Assembly (NCBI RefSeq): GCF_002382885.1
Contig: NZ_NWVL01000051.1
Coordinates: 1-59,903 of the forward strand
Direction of reading: 5' to 3'
From: Streptomyces sp. WZ.A104
GTDB taxonomy: Bacteria > Actinomycetota > Actinomycetes > Streptomycetales > Streptomycetaceae
DNA: 59,903 nucleotides
Shown: positions 41,528-51,400 of the stretch, piece after piece
How positions within the stretch are numbered: the stretch's first letter is position 1
Layout: every line of letters starts with the position of its first letter
Translations under genes and position numbers: made by a program
Notes under the pieces: generated by a model
The model's database searches: none
The model's input: the letters and a program-made list of their open reading frames with translations, nothing else
What the model was told of the DNA's origin: nothing

Positions 41528-41767
41528 GGATGATCTCCCAGGGATGCGACGGCTGTCGGCTTTGCGTCCTTCTTGGGGAAGGCGCACGACGCCAGCCTAG
41601 CCGGATGGCACCCCGGGCGGTCAGGGCGTCCATGGGGCGGACTGCATGCTGTGCGGGGTGCTGCACGTGTGGCCCAGTGGCGGAGACTTTCCCCCGGAGT
41701 CGGGCATAGGTCGGCATCGACCGATAGTGTTCAGCATTGTCGAACCGAGGTGGAGGAGTACGGCGCG
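41528..41767. other. Divergent metH-gylR promoter region
   Basis: A 240-base region. On the metH side a TAGGCT hexamer lies about 70 bases before the start. On the gylR side TAGTGT (41725-41730) overlaps a GylR-site candidate at 41729-41745. No riboswitch structure was recognised. Confidence 0.45.
41729..41745. promoter_or_regulatory. GylR operator candidate before gylR
   Basis: GTTCAGCATTGTCGAAC, a 17-base sequence with GTTC/GAAC ends. It matches 15 of 17 bases at 42737-42753 before glpF, so it is probably bound by GylR for autoregulation. Confidence 0.6.
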
Positions 41768-42532
41768 ATGGCCAAGAACATCCAGTCGCTGGAGCGGGCG
41801 GCCGCGATGCTGCGTCTGCTGGCGGGCGGCGAGCGCCGGCTCGGGCTCTCCGACATCGCCTCGTCGCTGGGGCTGGCCAAGGGCACCGCGCACGGCATTC
41901 TGCGCACGCTCCAGCTGGAGGGGTTCGTCGAGCAGGACGCGGCGTCGGGGCGCTATCAGCTCGGCGCGGAGCTGCTGCGACTGGGCAACAGCTATCTGGA
42001 CGTCCACGAGCTGCGGGCGCGTGCCCTGGTCTGGACGGACGACCTGGCCCGCTCCAGCGGTGAGAGCGTCCACCTCGGGGTGTTGCACCAGCACGGCGTC
42101 CTGATCATCCACCACGTCTTCCGGCCCGACGACAGCCGCCAGGTACTGGAGGTGGGGGCGATGCAGCCGCTGCACTCCACGGCGCTGGGCAAGGTGCTGT
42201 CCGCCTACGACCCGGTGGCCCACAGCGAGGTCATGGAGGCGGAGCGGCGCTCCTTCACCGGGCGCACCGTCACCACCGCCGACGAGTTCGAGGCGATGCT
42301 CGACCTGATCCGGGCCCAGGGCTGGGCCGCCGACGCGGAGGAGACCTGGGAGGGCGTGGCCGCCGTCGCCGCCCCCGTGCACGACCGGCGCAGGATGCCG
42401 GTGGGCGCGGTCGCCGTGACGGGTGCGGTGGAGCGGGTGGCTCCGGACGGAACGCTGCGGCCCGAGCTGATCGCGGCCGTACGGGACTGTGCCCGCGCGG
42501 TCTCCCGGGACCTGGGCGCCGGGCGCTTCTGA
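41768..42532 (+). CDS. gylR: IclR-family glycerol operon regulator GylR
   Basis: A 254-residue repressor of the glycerol operon. The N-terminal winged helix-turn-helix (SLERAAAMLRLLAGGE, then GLSDIASSLGLAKGTAHGIL) is followed by an IclR effector domain (about 80-250, HLGVLHQHGVLIIHHVF and HSTALGKVLSAYD). GylR in S. coelicolor responds to glycerol-3-phosphate. The ATG at 41768 follows GGAGGAG. The gene precedes glpFKD on the same strand but is separated by 379 bases with a second operator candidate. Confidence 0.93.
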   Translation: MAKNIQSLERAAAMLRLLAGGERRLGLSDIASSLGLAKGTAHGILRTLQLEGFVEQDAASGRYQLGAELLRLGNSYLDVHELRARALVWTDDLARSSGESVHLGVLHQHGVLIIHHVFRPDDSRQVLEVGAMQPLHSTALGKVLSAYDPVAHSEVMEAERRSFTGRTVTTADEFEAMLDLIRAQGWAADAEETWEGVAAVAAPVHDRRRMPVGAVAVTGAVERVAPDGTLRPELIAAVRDCARAVSRDLGAGRF

Positions 42533-42911
42533 GGGCCTTCGCCCGCCACGTACGCCCCGCACACCACCCACCGCCCACGGCACCCCGCACACCGGGCCCA
42601 CTGCGCCGCGCGCGCCGACGCGCCCCACGCGCCCCACGCGCGCGAAGGGCCCGGATAACGATCGCGTCGCGCACCGAGTCCTCCGCCACAGAACCCTTGA
42701 CGCTTCCTTCACTCGGGGGAAACATTGCCGTTCAACGGTCGGCATTGTCGAACGCCTAACGGCAATACGCGTTAGGGTGTGACAGTGCCAAGGGCCGGTC
42801 AAGCCCTTACAGGTGGGCTGCCCACGCTTTGTGGATACCCATCTGGGGCGCGGACCACCGGAGGGACCCGGTGTTCCGCTCTCCCCTGGACGAAGGACAA
42901 AGGAGTCGCGG
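42533..42911. other. glpFKD promoter region
   Basis: About 379 bases without a supportable gene. The first 130 bases are a C-rich stretch with short CGCCCCACG repeats. The rest contains the GylR site candidate (42737-42753), a related sequence CATTGCCGTTCAAC (42723-42736), and a TAGGGT hexamer (42773-42778) that could be the -10 element. Confidence 0.5.
42737..42753. promoter_or_regulatory. GylR operator candidate before glpF
   Basis: GGTCGGCATTGTCGAAC, 15 of 17 bases identical to the site before gylR. It lies about 20 bases upstream of the TAGGGT hexamer, so a bound repressor would overlap the promoter. Confidence 0.6.
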
Positions 42912-43703
42912 GTGTCCAGCTCCGACATTTTCATCGGCGAGACCTTCGGTACCGCCATACTCATCCTGCTCGGTGCCGGCGTTGTGGCCGCCGTCACGCT
43001 GAAGCACTCGAAGGCCCGCAACGCGGGCTGGCTGGCCATCACCTTCGGGTGGGGTTTCGCCGTACTCACCGGCGCCTATCTCGCCGGCGGCGTCTCGGGC
43101 GCCCACCTCAACCCGGCGGTCACCCTCGGCCTCGCGGTCAAGGGCGGCACCGAGTGGGGCAACGTGCCGCTCTACCTCGGCTCCCAGCTGCTCGGCGCGA
43201 TGATCGGCGCCGTACTGGTCTACGCGGTGTACTACGGGCAGTTCCACGCCCACCTCACCGACCCGGAGATCATCGGCACCAAGGGCACGGAAGAGGGCAT
43301 GGTCGACCAGACCGCCGCCCCCAAGGCAGGACCGGTGCTCGGGATCTTCTCCACCGGCCCCGAGATCCGCAACAGTGTGCAGAACGTCGTCACCGAGGTC
43401 ATCGCCACCGTCGTGCTGGTCCTGGCCATCCTCACCCAGGGCCTCAACAACGAGGGCAACGGTCTGGGCGCGCTCGGAGCCCTGATCACCGCCCTGGTGG
43501 TCGTCGGCATCGGCCTCTCCCTCGGCGGGCCCACCGGCTACGCCATCAACCCGGTCCGCGACCTCGGACCGCGCATCGTGCACGCGGTGCTGCCGCTGCC
43601 GAACAAGGGTGGTTCGGACTGGGGCTACGCGTGGGTACCCATCGTGGGTCCGCTCATCGGCGGCGCGCTCGCCGGCGGGCTCTACAACCTCGCCTTCGCC
43701 TGA
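42912..43703 (+). CDS. glpF: Glycerol facilitator (aquaglyceroporin) GlpF
   Basis: A 263-residue channel for glycerol with six transmembrane segments and two re-entrant loops. The loop motifs are HLNPAVTLG and the variant INPVRDLGPR, whose Asp after the NPxR is typical of glycerol-conducting members. A longer loop of about 45 residues lies between the halves (TDPEIIGTKGTEEGMVDQ). The GTG at 42912 follows AAGGAG. It is the first gene of glpFKD. Confidence 0.93.
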   Translation: MSSSDIFIGETFGTAILILLGAGVVAAVTLKHSKARNAGWLAITFGWGFAVLTGAYLAGGVSGAHLNPAVTLGLAVKGGTEWGNVPLYLGSQLLGAMIGAVLVYAVYYGQFHAHLTDPEIIGTKGTEEGMVDQTAAPKAGPVLGIFSTGPEIRNSVQNVVTEVIATVVLVLAILTQGLNNEGNGLGALGALITALVVVGIGLSLGGPTGYAINPVRDLGPRIVHAVLPLPNKGGSDWGYAWVPIVGPLIGGALAGGLYNLAFA

Positions 43704-43782
43704 CCCGAGACCGGGACGCGGACCCGAGGCCGGGTATCAGCGCCGTAACCCCTATCACTTCACAGACTTCCGGGAGCACACC

Positions 43783-45327
43783 GTGACCGAAGCACACACG
43801 ACCGGCACCCACGGCACCGGGCCGTTCATCGCGGCCATCGACCAGGGCACCACCTCCAGCCGCTGCATCGTCTTCGACAAGGACGGCCGGATCGTCTCCG
43901 TCGACCAGAAGGAGCACGAGCAGATCTTCCCGAAGCCGGGCTGGGTCGAGCACGACGCGACCGAGATCTGGGAGAACGTCCAGGAGGTCGTCGCCGGGGC
44001 CATCGTCAAGGCCGGCATCACCTCCGCCGACGTCAAGGCGATCGGCATCACCAACCAGCGCGAGACCACGCTGATGTGGGACAAGAACACCGGTGAGCCG
44101 GTCCACAACGCACTGGTCTGGCAGGACACCCGCACCGACGCGCTCTGCAGGGAGCTCGGCCGCAACGTCGGCCAGGACCGCTTCCGCCGCGAGACCGGGC
44201 TGCCGCTCGCCTCGTACTTCGCCGGGCCCAAGGTCCGCTGGCTGCTCGACAACGTCGAAGGGCTGCGCGAGCGCGCCGAGGCGGGCGACATCCTCTTCGG
44301 CACCATGGACTCCTGGGTCATCTGGAACCTGACCGGCGGCCCTGACGGCGGTGTCCATGTCACCGACGTCACCAACGCCTCGCGCACCCTCCTGATGAAC
44401 CTGCACACCATGGCGTGGGACGAGAAGATCCTCCACTCCATCGGCATCCCCGCCGCCGTGCTCCCCGAGATCCGCTCCTCCGCCGAGGTCTACGGCAACG
44501 CCAAGGGCGGCATCCTGGACGGCGTGCCGGTCGCCTCCGCACTGGGCGACCAGCAGGCGGCCCTGTTCGGCCAGACCTGTTTCGCCGAGGGCGAGGCCAA
44601 GTCCACGTACGGCACCGGCACCTTCATGCTGATGAACACCGGCTCCACCCCGGTCAACTCCTACAACGGGCTGCTGACCACCGTGGGCTACCGGATCGGC
44701 GACAAGCCCCCGGTGTACGCGCTGGAGGGCTCCATCGCGGTCACCGGTTCGCTGGTGCAGTGGATGCGCGACCAGATGGGCCTGATCAAGTCGGCCGCCG
44801 AGATCGAGACGCTGGCCTCCTCGGTCGAGGACAACGGCGGCGCCTACTTCGTGCCCGCCTTCTCCGGTCTGTTCGCCCCCTACTGGCGGCCCGACGCCCG
44901 TGGCGTCATCGCCGGTCTCACCCGCTACGTCACCAAGGCGCACATCGCCCGTGCCGTCCTGGAGGCCACCGCCTGGCAGACCCGCGAGATCAGCGACGCC
45001 ATGACGAAGGACTCCGGCGTCGAGCTGGCCGCGCTCAAGGTCGACGGCGGCATGACGTCCAACAACCTGCTGATGCAGACGCTCTCCGACTTCCTGGACG
45101 CACCCGTGGTGCGGCCCATGGTCGCCGAGACCACCTGCCTCGGCGCGGCCTACGCCGCCGGTCTCGCCGTCGGTTTCTGGCCGGACACCGACGCGCTGCG
45201 TGCCAACTGGCGCCGGGCCGCCGAGTGGACCCCCCGCATGGACGCGGACACCCGTGCCCGCGAGTACAAGAACTGGCTCAAGGCCGTCGAACGGACCATG
45301 GGCTGGATCGAGGACGAAGAAAGCTGA
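43783..45327 (+). CDS. glpK: Glycerol kinase GlpK
   Basis: A 514-residue FGGY kinase that phosphorylates glycerol to glycerol-3-phosphate, trapping it in the cell and producing the inducer of GylR. Motifs: IAAIDQGTTSSRCIVFD, GITNQRETTLMWDKNTGEP, the adenosine-binding YGTGTFMLMNTG and KVDGGMTSNNLLMQ. The GTG at 43783 follows GGGAG. Length and motifs are complete. It is 79 bases after glpF and 13 bases before glpD. Confidence 0.94.
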   Translation: MTEAHTTGTHGTGPFIAAIDQGTTSSRCIVFDKDGRIVSVDQKEHEQIFPKPGWVEHDATEIWENVQEVVAGAIVKAGITSADVKAIGITNQRETTLMWDKNTGEPVHNALVWQDTRTDALCRELGRNVGQDRFRRETGLPLASYFAGPKVRWLLDNVEGLRERAEAGDILFGTMDSWVIWNLTGGPDGGVHVTDVTNASRTLLMNLHTMAWDEKILHSIGIPAAVLPEIRSSAEVYGNAKGGILDGVPVASALGDQQAALFGQTCFAEGEAKSTYGTGTFMLMNTGSTPVNSYNGLLTTVGYRIGDKPPVYALEGSIAVTGSLVQWMRDQMGLIKSAAEIETLASSVEDNGGAYFVPAFSGLFAPYWRPDARGVIAGLTRYVTKAHIARAVLEATAWQTREISDAMTKDSGVELAALKVDGGMTSNNLLMQTLSDFLDAPVVRPMVAETTCLGAAYAAGLAVGFWPDTDALRANWRRAAEWTPRMDADTRAREYKNWLKAVERTMGWIEDEES

Positions 45328-45340
45328 CGAGGAGCATTCC

Positions 45341-46951
45341 ATGACCACCCTGCAGAGCGTTCCCGCCCTCGGAACGCACCCGGCCTCCGGCTCCCTGCCG
45401 AGCCGCGCCGAGACCCGGGACCAGCTGTCCCGGGCCACGTACGACCTCCTGGTCATCGGCGGCGGCATCCTGGGTATCTCGACCGCCTGGCATGCCGCGC
45501 AGTCCGGGCTGCGGGTGGCTCTGGTGGACGCCGGTGACTTCGCCGGCGCCACCTCCTCCGCCTCCTCCAAGCTGCTCCACGGCGGACTGCGCTACCTCCA
45601 GACCGGCGCGGTGAAGCTGGTCGCCGAGAACCACTTCGAGCGGCGCGCGGTCTCCCGCGAGGTGGCCCCGCACCTGGCCAACCCGCTCACCTTCTACCTC
45701 CCCGTCTACAAGGGCGGCCCGCACGGCGCGGCCAAGCTCGGCGCGGGCGTCTTCGCCTACTCCGCGCTCTCCGCGTTCGGCGACGGCGTCGGCCACGTCA
45801 TCTCCCCGGCCAAGGCCCAGCGTGACGTGCCCGAGCTGCGTACGGACGACCTCAAGGCCGTCGCGGTCTACCGGGACGACCAGATGAACGACGCCCGCAT
45901 GGCGCTGATGACGGTCCGCGCGGCCGTCGACGCGGGCGCGGTCGTCCTCAACCACGCGGCCGTCACCGGGCTGCGCTTCACCCGGGGCCGGGTCACCGGC
46001 GCCGAGCTGAAGGACAGCACGGACGGCACCGAGTTCGGCGTCGACGCCCGGCTCGTGCTCAACGCGACCGGCCCCTGGGTCGACCACCTCCGCAAGATGG
46101 AGGACCCGAACGCGGCCCCCTCCATACGTCTGTCCAAGGGCGCCCACCTGGTCCTCAAGCGGACCCGGCCGTGGCGGGCGGCGCTGGCCACCCCGATCGA
46201 CAAGTACCGCATCACCTTCGCGCTGCCGTGGGAGGACATGCTGCTCCTCGGCACGACGGACGAGGAGTACGAGGGCGATCCGGCGGATGTCGCGGTGACC
46301 GAGGCCGACACCGCGCAGATCCTCGACGAGGCGGCGTTCTCGATCAAGGACCAGCAGCTGTCGCGCGATCTGATCACATACTCCTTCGCGGGTCTGCGGG
46401 TGCTGCCGGGCGGGCCCGGCGACACCTCCAAGGCCAAGCGCGAGACGGTCGTGACCGAGGGCCGCGGCGGGATGCTGTCGGTCGCGGGCGGCAAGTGGAC
46501 GACGTTCCGCCACATCGGCCGTACGGTGATGAACAAGCTGGCCGCCCTCCCTGGGCACCCGCTGGCCGAGGACATGGAGCCGATGAACCGGCTGCCGAGG
46601 AAGCTGCCGCTGCCCGGGATCGCCAACCCGAACGCGGTCGCGCACCGGCTGCTGATCGACGGCCCCGCCCCCGGCCCCCGCATGGCGCCGGACACCGCCC
46701 GGCACCTGGCCACGCACTACGGCTCGCTCGCCTTCGACATCGCGCGCCTGGCGAACGAGAACCCGGCCCTGGCCGAGCGCGTCCACCCCGACGCCCCGGA
46801 GATCTGGGCCCAGGTCGCCTACGCCCGCGACCACGAGTGGGCCGAGACGGCGGACGACGTGCTGCGCCGCCGGACCACGCTGACGATCCGCGGCCTGGCC
46901 ACGGACGATGTCCGCGACGGTGTCGAGAAGCTGCTGGCGGACCGGGACTGA
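45341..46951 (+). CDS. glpD: Glycerol-3-phosphate dehydrogenase GlpD
   Basis: A 536-residue membrane-associated flavoenzyme oxidising glycerol-3-phosphate to dihydroxyacetone phosphate. The FAD motif LLVIGGGILGISTAWHAA is at about 36-53, followed by SSKLLHGGLRYLQ, the GlpD signature. ITFALPWEDMLLLGTTDEEY and GGKWTTFRHIG lie in the C-terminal half. The ATG at 45341 follows GAGGAG. It ends the glpFKD operon, before a clear terminator. Confidence 0.94.
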   Translation: MTTLQSVPALGTHPASGSLPSRAETRDQLSRATYDLLVIGGGILGISTAWHAAQSGLRVALVDAGDFAGATSSASSKLLHGGLRYLQTGAVKLVAENHFERRAVSREVAPHLANPLTFYLPVYKGGPHGAAKLGAGVFAYSALSAFGDGVGHVISPAKAQRDVPELRTDDLKAVAVYRDDQMNDARMALMTVRAAVDAGAVVLNHAAVTGLRFTRGRVTGAELKDSTDGTEFGVDARLVLNATGPWVDHLRKMEDPNAAPSIRLSKGAHLVLKRTRPWRAALATPIDKYRITFALPWEDMLLLGTTDEEYEGDPADVAVTEADTAQILDEAAFSIKDQQLSRDLITYSFAGLRVLPGGPGDTSKAKRETVVTEGRGGMLSVAGGKWTTFRHIGRTVMNKLAALPGHPLAEDMEPMNRLPRKLPLPGIANPNAVAHRLLIDGPAPGPRMAPDTARHLATHYGSLAFDIARLANENPALAERVHPDAPEIWAQVAYARDHEWAETADDVLRRRTTLTIRGLATDDVRDGVEKLLADRD

Positions 46952-47326
46952 CCCACCCCCACGGGTACGAGGACGGGGGCGGCTTCCGAGCGGGAGCCGC
47001 CCCCGTCGGCGTGACCACGGGCCCCGGCACGCACCGCACTCCCAAGATCCTCGGCCCGCACGAGGACAGCCGCCACGGCTCTCGGGCGGTTGCCGCCGAC
47101 GGCTTCGGGCCGGGCCGGGACGACCGGCTGGAAGCCGTCGGCGGTTCGCGGAGGAGATCGCTCCAGCGGTCCGGCGGGAGCCTGCGTCCACGCTCGGGGA
47201 GCGAACGAACGGGGCTCCGGGAGCGAATGAGCAGGGTTCACCCGGCCGTGCAAGACGGCTGCGGCAGAAGGCCTCCGACGCCGTAAGGTTGCTCCGTACG
47301 TATGGAGACATCGGAAGGAGGCCCGG
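46952..47326. other. Intergenic region between glpD and the PAC2 gene
   Basis: About 375 bases. Apart from the terminator at 46972-47007 I see no gene or clear promoter. The third-position bias typical of coding DNA is weak in the open frames here. Confidence 0.5.
46972..47007 (+). terminator. Terminator of the glpFKD operon
   Basis: GACGGGGGCGGCT (46972-46984) pairs with AGCCGCCCCCGTC (46995-47007), 13 perfect pairs with a 10-base loop. Confidence 0.8.
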
Positions 47327-48376
47327 GTGATCGAGCTCGAGTCGGTGCCCGAGCTGATCGACCCGGTCATGGTGGCCGCGTTCGAGGGCTGGAACGACGC
47401 CGGGGACGCCGCCTCGACAGCGGTCGGCCATCTGGACCGGGAGTGGAAGGGCGAGGTGTTCGCGGCGCTGGACGCCGAGGACTACTACGACTTCCAGGTC
47501 AACCGGCCCACGGTGTGGCTGGACGGCGGGGTGCGGAAGATCACTTGGCCGACGACCCGGCTCTCCGTGGTGCGCGTCGGCGGGGACAAGCCCCGGGACC
47601 TGGTCCTGGTGCGCGGGATCGAACCGTCGATGCGCTGGCGCTCGTTCTGCAACGAGATCCTCGGCTTCGCCCATGAGCTGGGCGTCGAGATGGTCGTCAT
47701 TCTGGGCGCGTTGCTGGGCGACACCCCGCACACCCGGCCGGTGCCGGTGAGCGGGGTCACCTCCGATGCGGATCTGGCGCGGACGATGGACCTGGAGGAG
47801 ACGCGCTACGAAGGCCCCACCGGCATCGTCGGCGTCCTCCAGGAGGCCTGCACACACGCGGGGGTGCCCGCGGTGAGCCTGTGGGCGGCGGTGCCGCACT
47901 ACGTGTCGCAGCCCCCGAACCCGAAGGCGACACTGGCCCTGCTGAACCGGCTGGAGGACCTGATCGGGCTGCGCATCCCGCTGGGCGAACTGCCCGAGGA
48001 CGCGCGGGCCTGGCAGCTCGGCGTGGACCAGCTGGCCTCGGAGGACAGCGAGGTCGCGGAGTACGTCCAGACGCTGGAGGAGGCGCGGGACACCGCGGAG
48101 CTGCCCGAGGCGTCCGGCGAGGCCATCGCCCGGGAGTTCGAGCGCTATCTGCGGCGGCGGGACGGCGGCCCCGGCCAGGGGCCCGGCGGCCATGCGACGG
48201 AGACCGGGGACGGCTCCTATCTGCGGGACCCCTCCAGCGGCCGCACCCGCCCGCCGAAGCCGCCGCGCCCGGAGTCCGGGCGGGGCAAGAACCCCGACGA
48301 CAAGGGCGACAGGGGCGACCAGGGGTCCGACGGCCCGTCCGGTGAGGCTTCGGGGGACGCTCCGGAAGAGGAGTAA
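47327..48376 (+). CDS. PAC2-family protein
   Basis: A 349-residue protein of the PAC2 fold, related in name and fold to eukaryotic proteasome assembly chaperone 2. Family motifs: VAAFEGWNDAGDAAS near residue 17, LVRGIEPSMRWRSF at about 93-106, VVILGALLGDTPHTRPVP and LWAAVPHYV. The last 80 residues are charged and disordered. The biochemical role of bacterial members is not settled. The GTG at 47327 follows GGAAGGAGG. The presence of a proteasome cluster 20 kb away makes a link tempting, but many bacteria without proteasomes carry such proteins. Confidence 0.85.
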   Translation: MIELESVPELIDPVMVAAFEGWNDAGDAASTAVGHLDREWKGEVFAALDAEDYYDFQVNRPTVWLDGGVRKITWPTTRLSVVRVGGDKPRDLVLVRGIEPSMRWRSFCNEILGFAHELGVEMVVILGALLGDTPHTRPVPVSGVTSDADLARTMDLEETRYEGPTGIVGVLQEACTHAGVPAVSLWAAVPHYVSQPPNPKATLALLNRLEDLIGLRIPLGELPEDARAWQLGVDQLASEDSEVAEYVQTLEEARDTAELPEASGEAIAREFERYLRRRDGGPGQGPGGHATETGDGSYLRDPSSGRTRPPKPPRPESGRGKNPDDKGDRGDQGSDGPSGEASGDAPEEE

Positions 48377-48401
48377 CCCCGGCTGCGGTACGAACATCGG
48401 T

Positions 48402-48432
48402 GCCCCGCACGGAAGTTGATCCCGTGCGGGGC
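48402..48432. terminator. Bidirectional terminator between PAC2 and GH31 genes
   Basis: GCCCCGCACGG (48402-48412) pairs with CCGTGCGGGGC (48422-48432), 11 perfect pairs, between convergent genes. Confidence 0.75.
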
Positions 48433-48450
48433 CCTCGCCGTTCCGGCGGC

Positions 48451-51400
48451 TCAGGCGCAGCGGAACTTCGCCGCCGCCCAGTCGCCGTGGTCCCCGGTCT
48501 TGGACCCGTTGGTGTCGGTGACCTTCAGCCGCACCTGGCGTACGCCGTCGAGCCTCACGTCCACCGGTACGGTCGCCGAGGCCCCGGTCAGCTTCGGTGA
48601 GGTCCACAGCACCTTGCCGTCGCCCTCCACCGAGAACGCGACCTCCCCGTAGCCGTCGATCTCGTCGTCGATGCCCACGTCGGCGGTGAACGCGGTGCAG
48701 CGGCCGCCGAGGTGGATCGCGATGTCGGAGTCGGCGTGGGTGCCGATGCCCTTCTCGTACGTGGTGCCCGCGAGCGTCAGCGTATTGCCGTCCTCCGCCC
48801 CGGACTCCCCGTTGGAGCGGTCGCGTTCGGCGGGTCCGTAGCCGTTGGTCTCCGAGAGCCAGAACAGGTCGCTCGCCCAGGCCTCGCCGGTGGGCGGCGG
48901 TGGAGTCACCGAGACGGCGAGCCGCTGTTGGCTGCTGCGGGCTTCACCGGCGACCCGGTAGCGGGCGAGCGCGGTGAGCCGGGTCTCGCGCACCTCGGCG
49001 TCCTTCGCCGGGGTGACCTCGACCGCGACCCGCCGGGTGGCGCCCGCCGGAATCCGCCCCGGGACCTTCGCCGTGACGGTCCGCCAGCCCTCAGGGACCT
49101 GGAGGGTGACCGATGTGCCGGTGAGGTCGGCGCTGCCCGCGGTCACGTCGACCAGGACCTCACCGGGCGTCCCCGCTCCGGCCTCCTGGCCGGTGGGGGC
49201 GGCGAGGACGGCGGCCGCGGCGGCCTGCCTGCCGCCGACAGCGCTGGTGCCGAGGAGCTTCACGGTGAACTTCTTCGCGGTGCTCAGGGGCGCGGTCTTC
49301 ACGTGCACCACGCCGCCCCGGTCGTCACGGTCGTACCACCAGCCCTGCCGGGCCTTGTCGTACGCGCTTCGTGAACCCAGCTCCGGAAGGGCGCGGCCCA
49401 GCTTCACCGCGCGGGGCTCGGAGCCGGTGTGGACGGTGAACTCGTAGGGGCGGGCGGCCTGTTTGCCGGTGAAGCTCCCCCGGCTCTTGTTGATCGTGAC
49501 GGAGACGTGGCCCTCGCCGCGCACCGGGGCCCTGACGTCGGCGCGCTGGGTGGCGTACTTGCCGTCGCGGTGCTGCCGGGTGACGCCGTCGTCCTCGTAC
49601 AGGGTGAAGGAGCTGTTGCCCTGCGGGTAGACGTCCCAGGCGAGCGGGGAGTCGGCGGTGCGGTCGCGGTAGGAGCGGATGCCGGGCCACATCGGGATCG
49701 CCGCGCCCGCCTTCACGAACAGCGGCAGGGTGTCGAGCGGGGCGCCGTAGGTGTCGATGGTGGTGGGGCCCTCGTAGGTGCGGCCGCTCCAGTAGTCGAT
49801 CCAGGTGCCCTTGGGGAGGTAGATGCCCTTGCGCTCGGTGGTGTCCTGGTAGACGGGTGCGACGAGGAAGTGCTCGCCGGAGAGGAATTCGTACTTCGCG
49901 GCCTCCGTCGAGGCCTTCGGGTCGTCCGGGTATTCGAGGACCAGCGGGCGGACCAGCCCGACGCCGGTCTTGGTCGCCTCGTGGGCGTAGCTGTACTGGT
50001 ACGGCAGCAGCGACTCCTTGAGCTTGAGGTAGTCACGGTTGATGGAGGTGTACGGCTCCCCGTGGCGGAAGGGCTGCTTGTCCATGGGGGCCCAGCCGTC
50101 CATGGTCATCGTCGTGCCGAGGAACATCTTCCACTGGAGGTCGCGCGTGTACGTCTTGGCGCTGCCGCCGAAGATGCCGTCGATGTCGCCCGTGGTGTAG
50201 GCGAGTCCGGACATGGTCGCGCCCGCGTAGGTGGGGATCTGCCAGCGGATGTACTCCCAGCTGCCGGCCTGGTCGCCGGACCACTGGACTCCGCAGCGCT
50301 GTGCGCCCGCCCAGCTCTCCGGCGCCCAGGTGAAGCCCCGGGCGTCGCTGTGGTCCTCGATGCCCTGGTAGGCGTCCTTGCAGGCGTCCAGGGCGAACTT
50401 GTAGCCCGGGCCGACCCAGGCGACGTCCAGCTTGGCGACCCGCTGCCCGGCCCTCACCTGGGCGCCGAGGTTCTCGATGCCGTCCTCGGTCCACAGGCCG
50501 AGCTCCATCTTGCGTTCCTTCAGGCCCTGGGCGGTCTCCTCCAGGTCCTCGTAGCCGCAGCCGTAGCCGTCGTTGACCAGCATCCAGCCGTTGGGCATGT
50601 CGTTCTCGACGTAACCGTCGGCGACCTTCAGCGCGTCCAGGGTGCGGCGCTCGCCCCGGTTGGCGTTGTGGAGGTAGCAGTCGGCGTCGCCGGTCTCCAT
50701 GCCGTAGATGGGCGGCAGGAAGGGTTTGCCGGTGAGGTCGGTGTACTGGCCGATGACGTCCTTGGCCCCGTCGCCCGCGAAGTAGTAGGCGTCGAAGCGC
50801 TGTTCCTTCGCACTGGTCGTCACCGGGTCGGTGAAGGCGTAGGTGCCCGGGGCGTAGGTGTTGCGGAAGACGCCGTAGCCGGCCGAGGAGAGGTAGAAGG
50901 GTACGGAGTTGGGGTGCCCGCCGTCGTCCCAGTTGTAGTCGACGGCGACCTCGACGGTCTTGTCGCGGTGGGAGGTGTTGCCGCGGCCGTTCTGCATCCC
51001 GGCCCCGTAGAACTGCTCACCGGCGCCCCGGGCCAGGGTCTGGACGGTCTTCTCGCCGGTCCAGCTCAGCCCCTTGGCCTCGGACCAGATCCGGCTGCCG
51101 TCGGCCCGGTGCAGGGCGAAGCGCAGCGGCTTCTTGTAGGCCCGCAGGGTGACCTCGCTCGTCGACAGCTCGTAGCGGTCGCCGCGGTCCTTCCAGCGGG
51201 TGCGGGGCTCCTTGCCCTGGGGCAGGACGATGTCGTCGCCGGTGGGGTCGGTGAACTCGCCGTCGGGGGCCAGCTCGATGCGGAAGGTCTCCGCGGAGAC
51301 GAAGCTGACCCGGGCCTCGGCGGGCCCGGCGCTCAGCCGGTAGACCGCCCCGTCCGCCCGGAATCCGGTCACGTCCCCGACCGTGGTGCTCTCCGTGGTC

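Noticed and set aside
37955..41533. A 1192-codon open frame on the + strand
   Set aside because: It is antisense to metH, whose full set of domains is unambiguous. Long antisense frames are common in DNA of this GC content and its translation is repetitive and featureless.
41528..41700. Cobalamin or SAM riboswitch before metH
   Set aside because: A GCCACTGG sequence occurs on the metH strand, but no B12 box or full riboswitch architecture could be found.
47327..48376. PAC2 protein as an assembly chaperone of the proteasome encoded at 23.7-25.4 kb
   Set aside because: The link rests only on the family name. The gene is not in the proteasome cluster and such proteins occur in bacteria without proteasomes.
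45278..48607. A 1109-codon open frame on the - strand, and similar frames opposite pafA, dop, arc and helY
   Set aside because: All lie opposite well-supported genes, show no domain motifs and have the wrong third-position bias.
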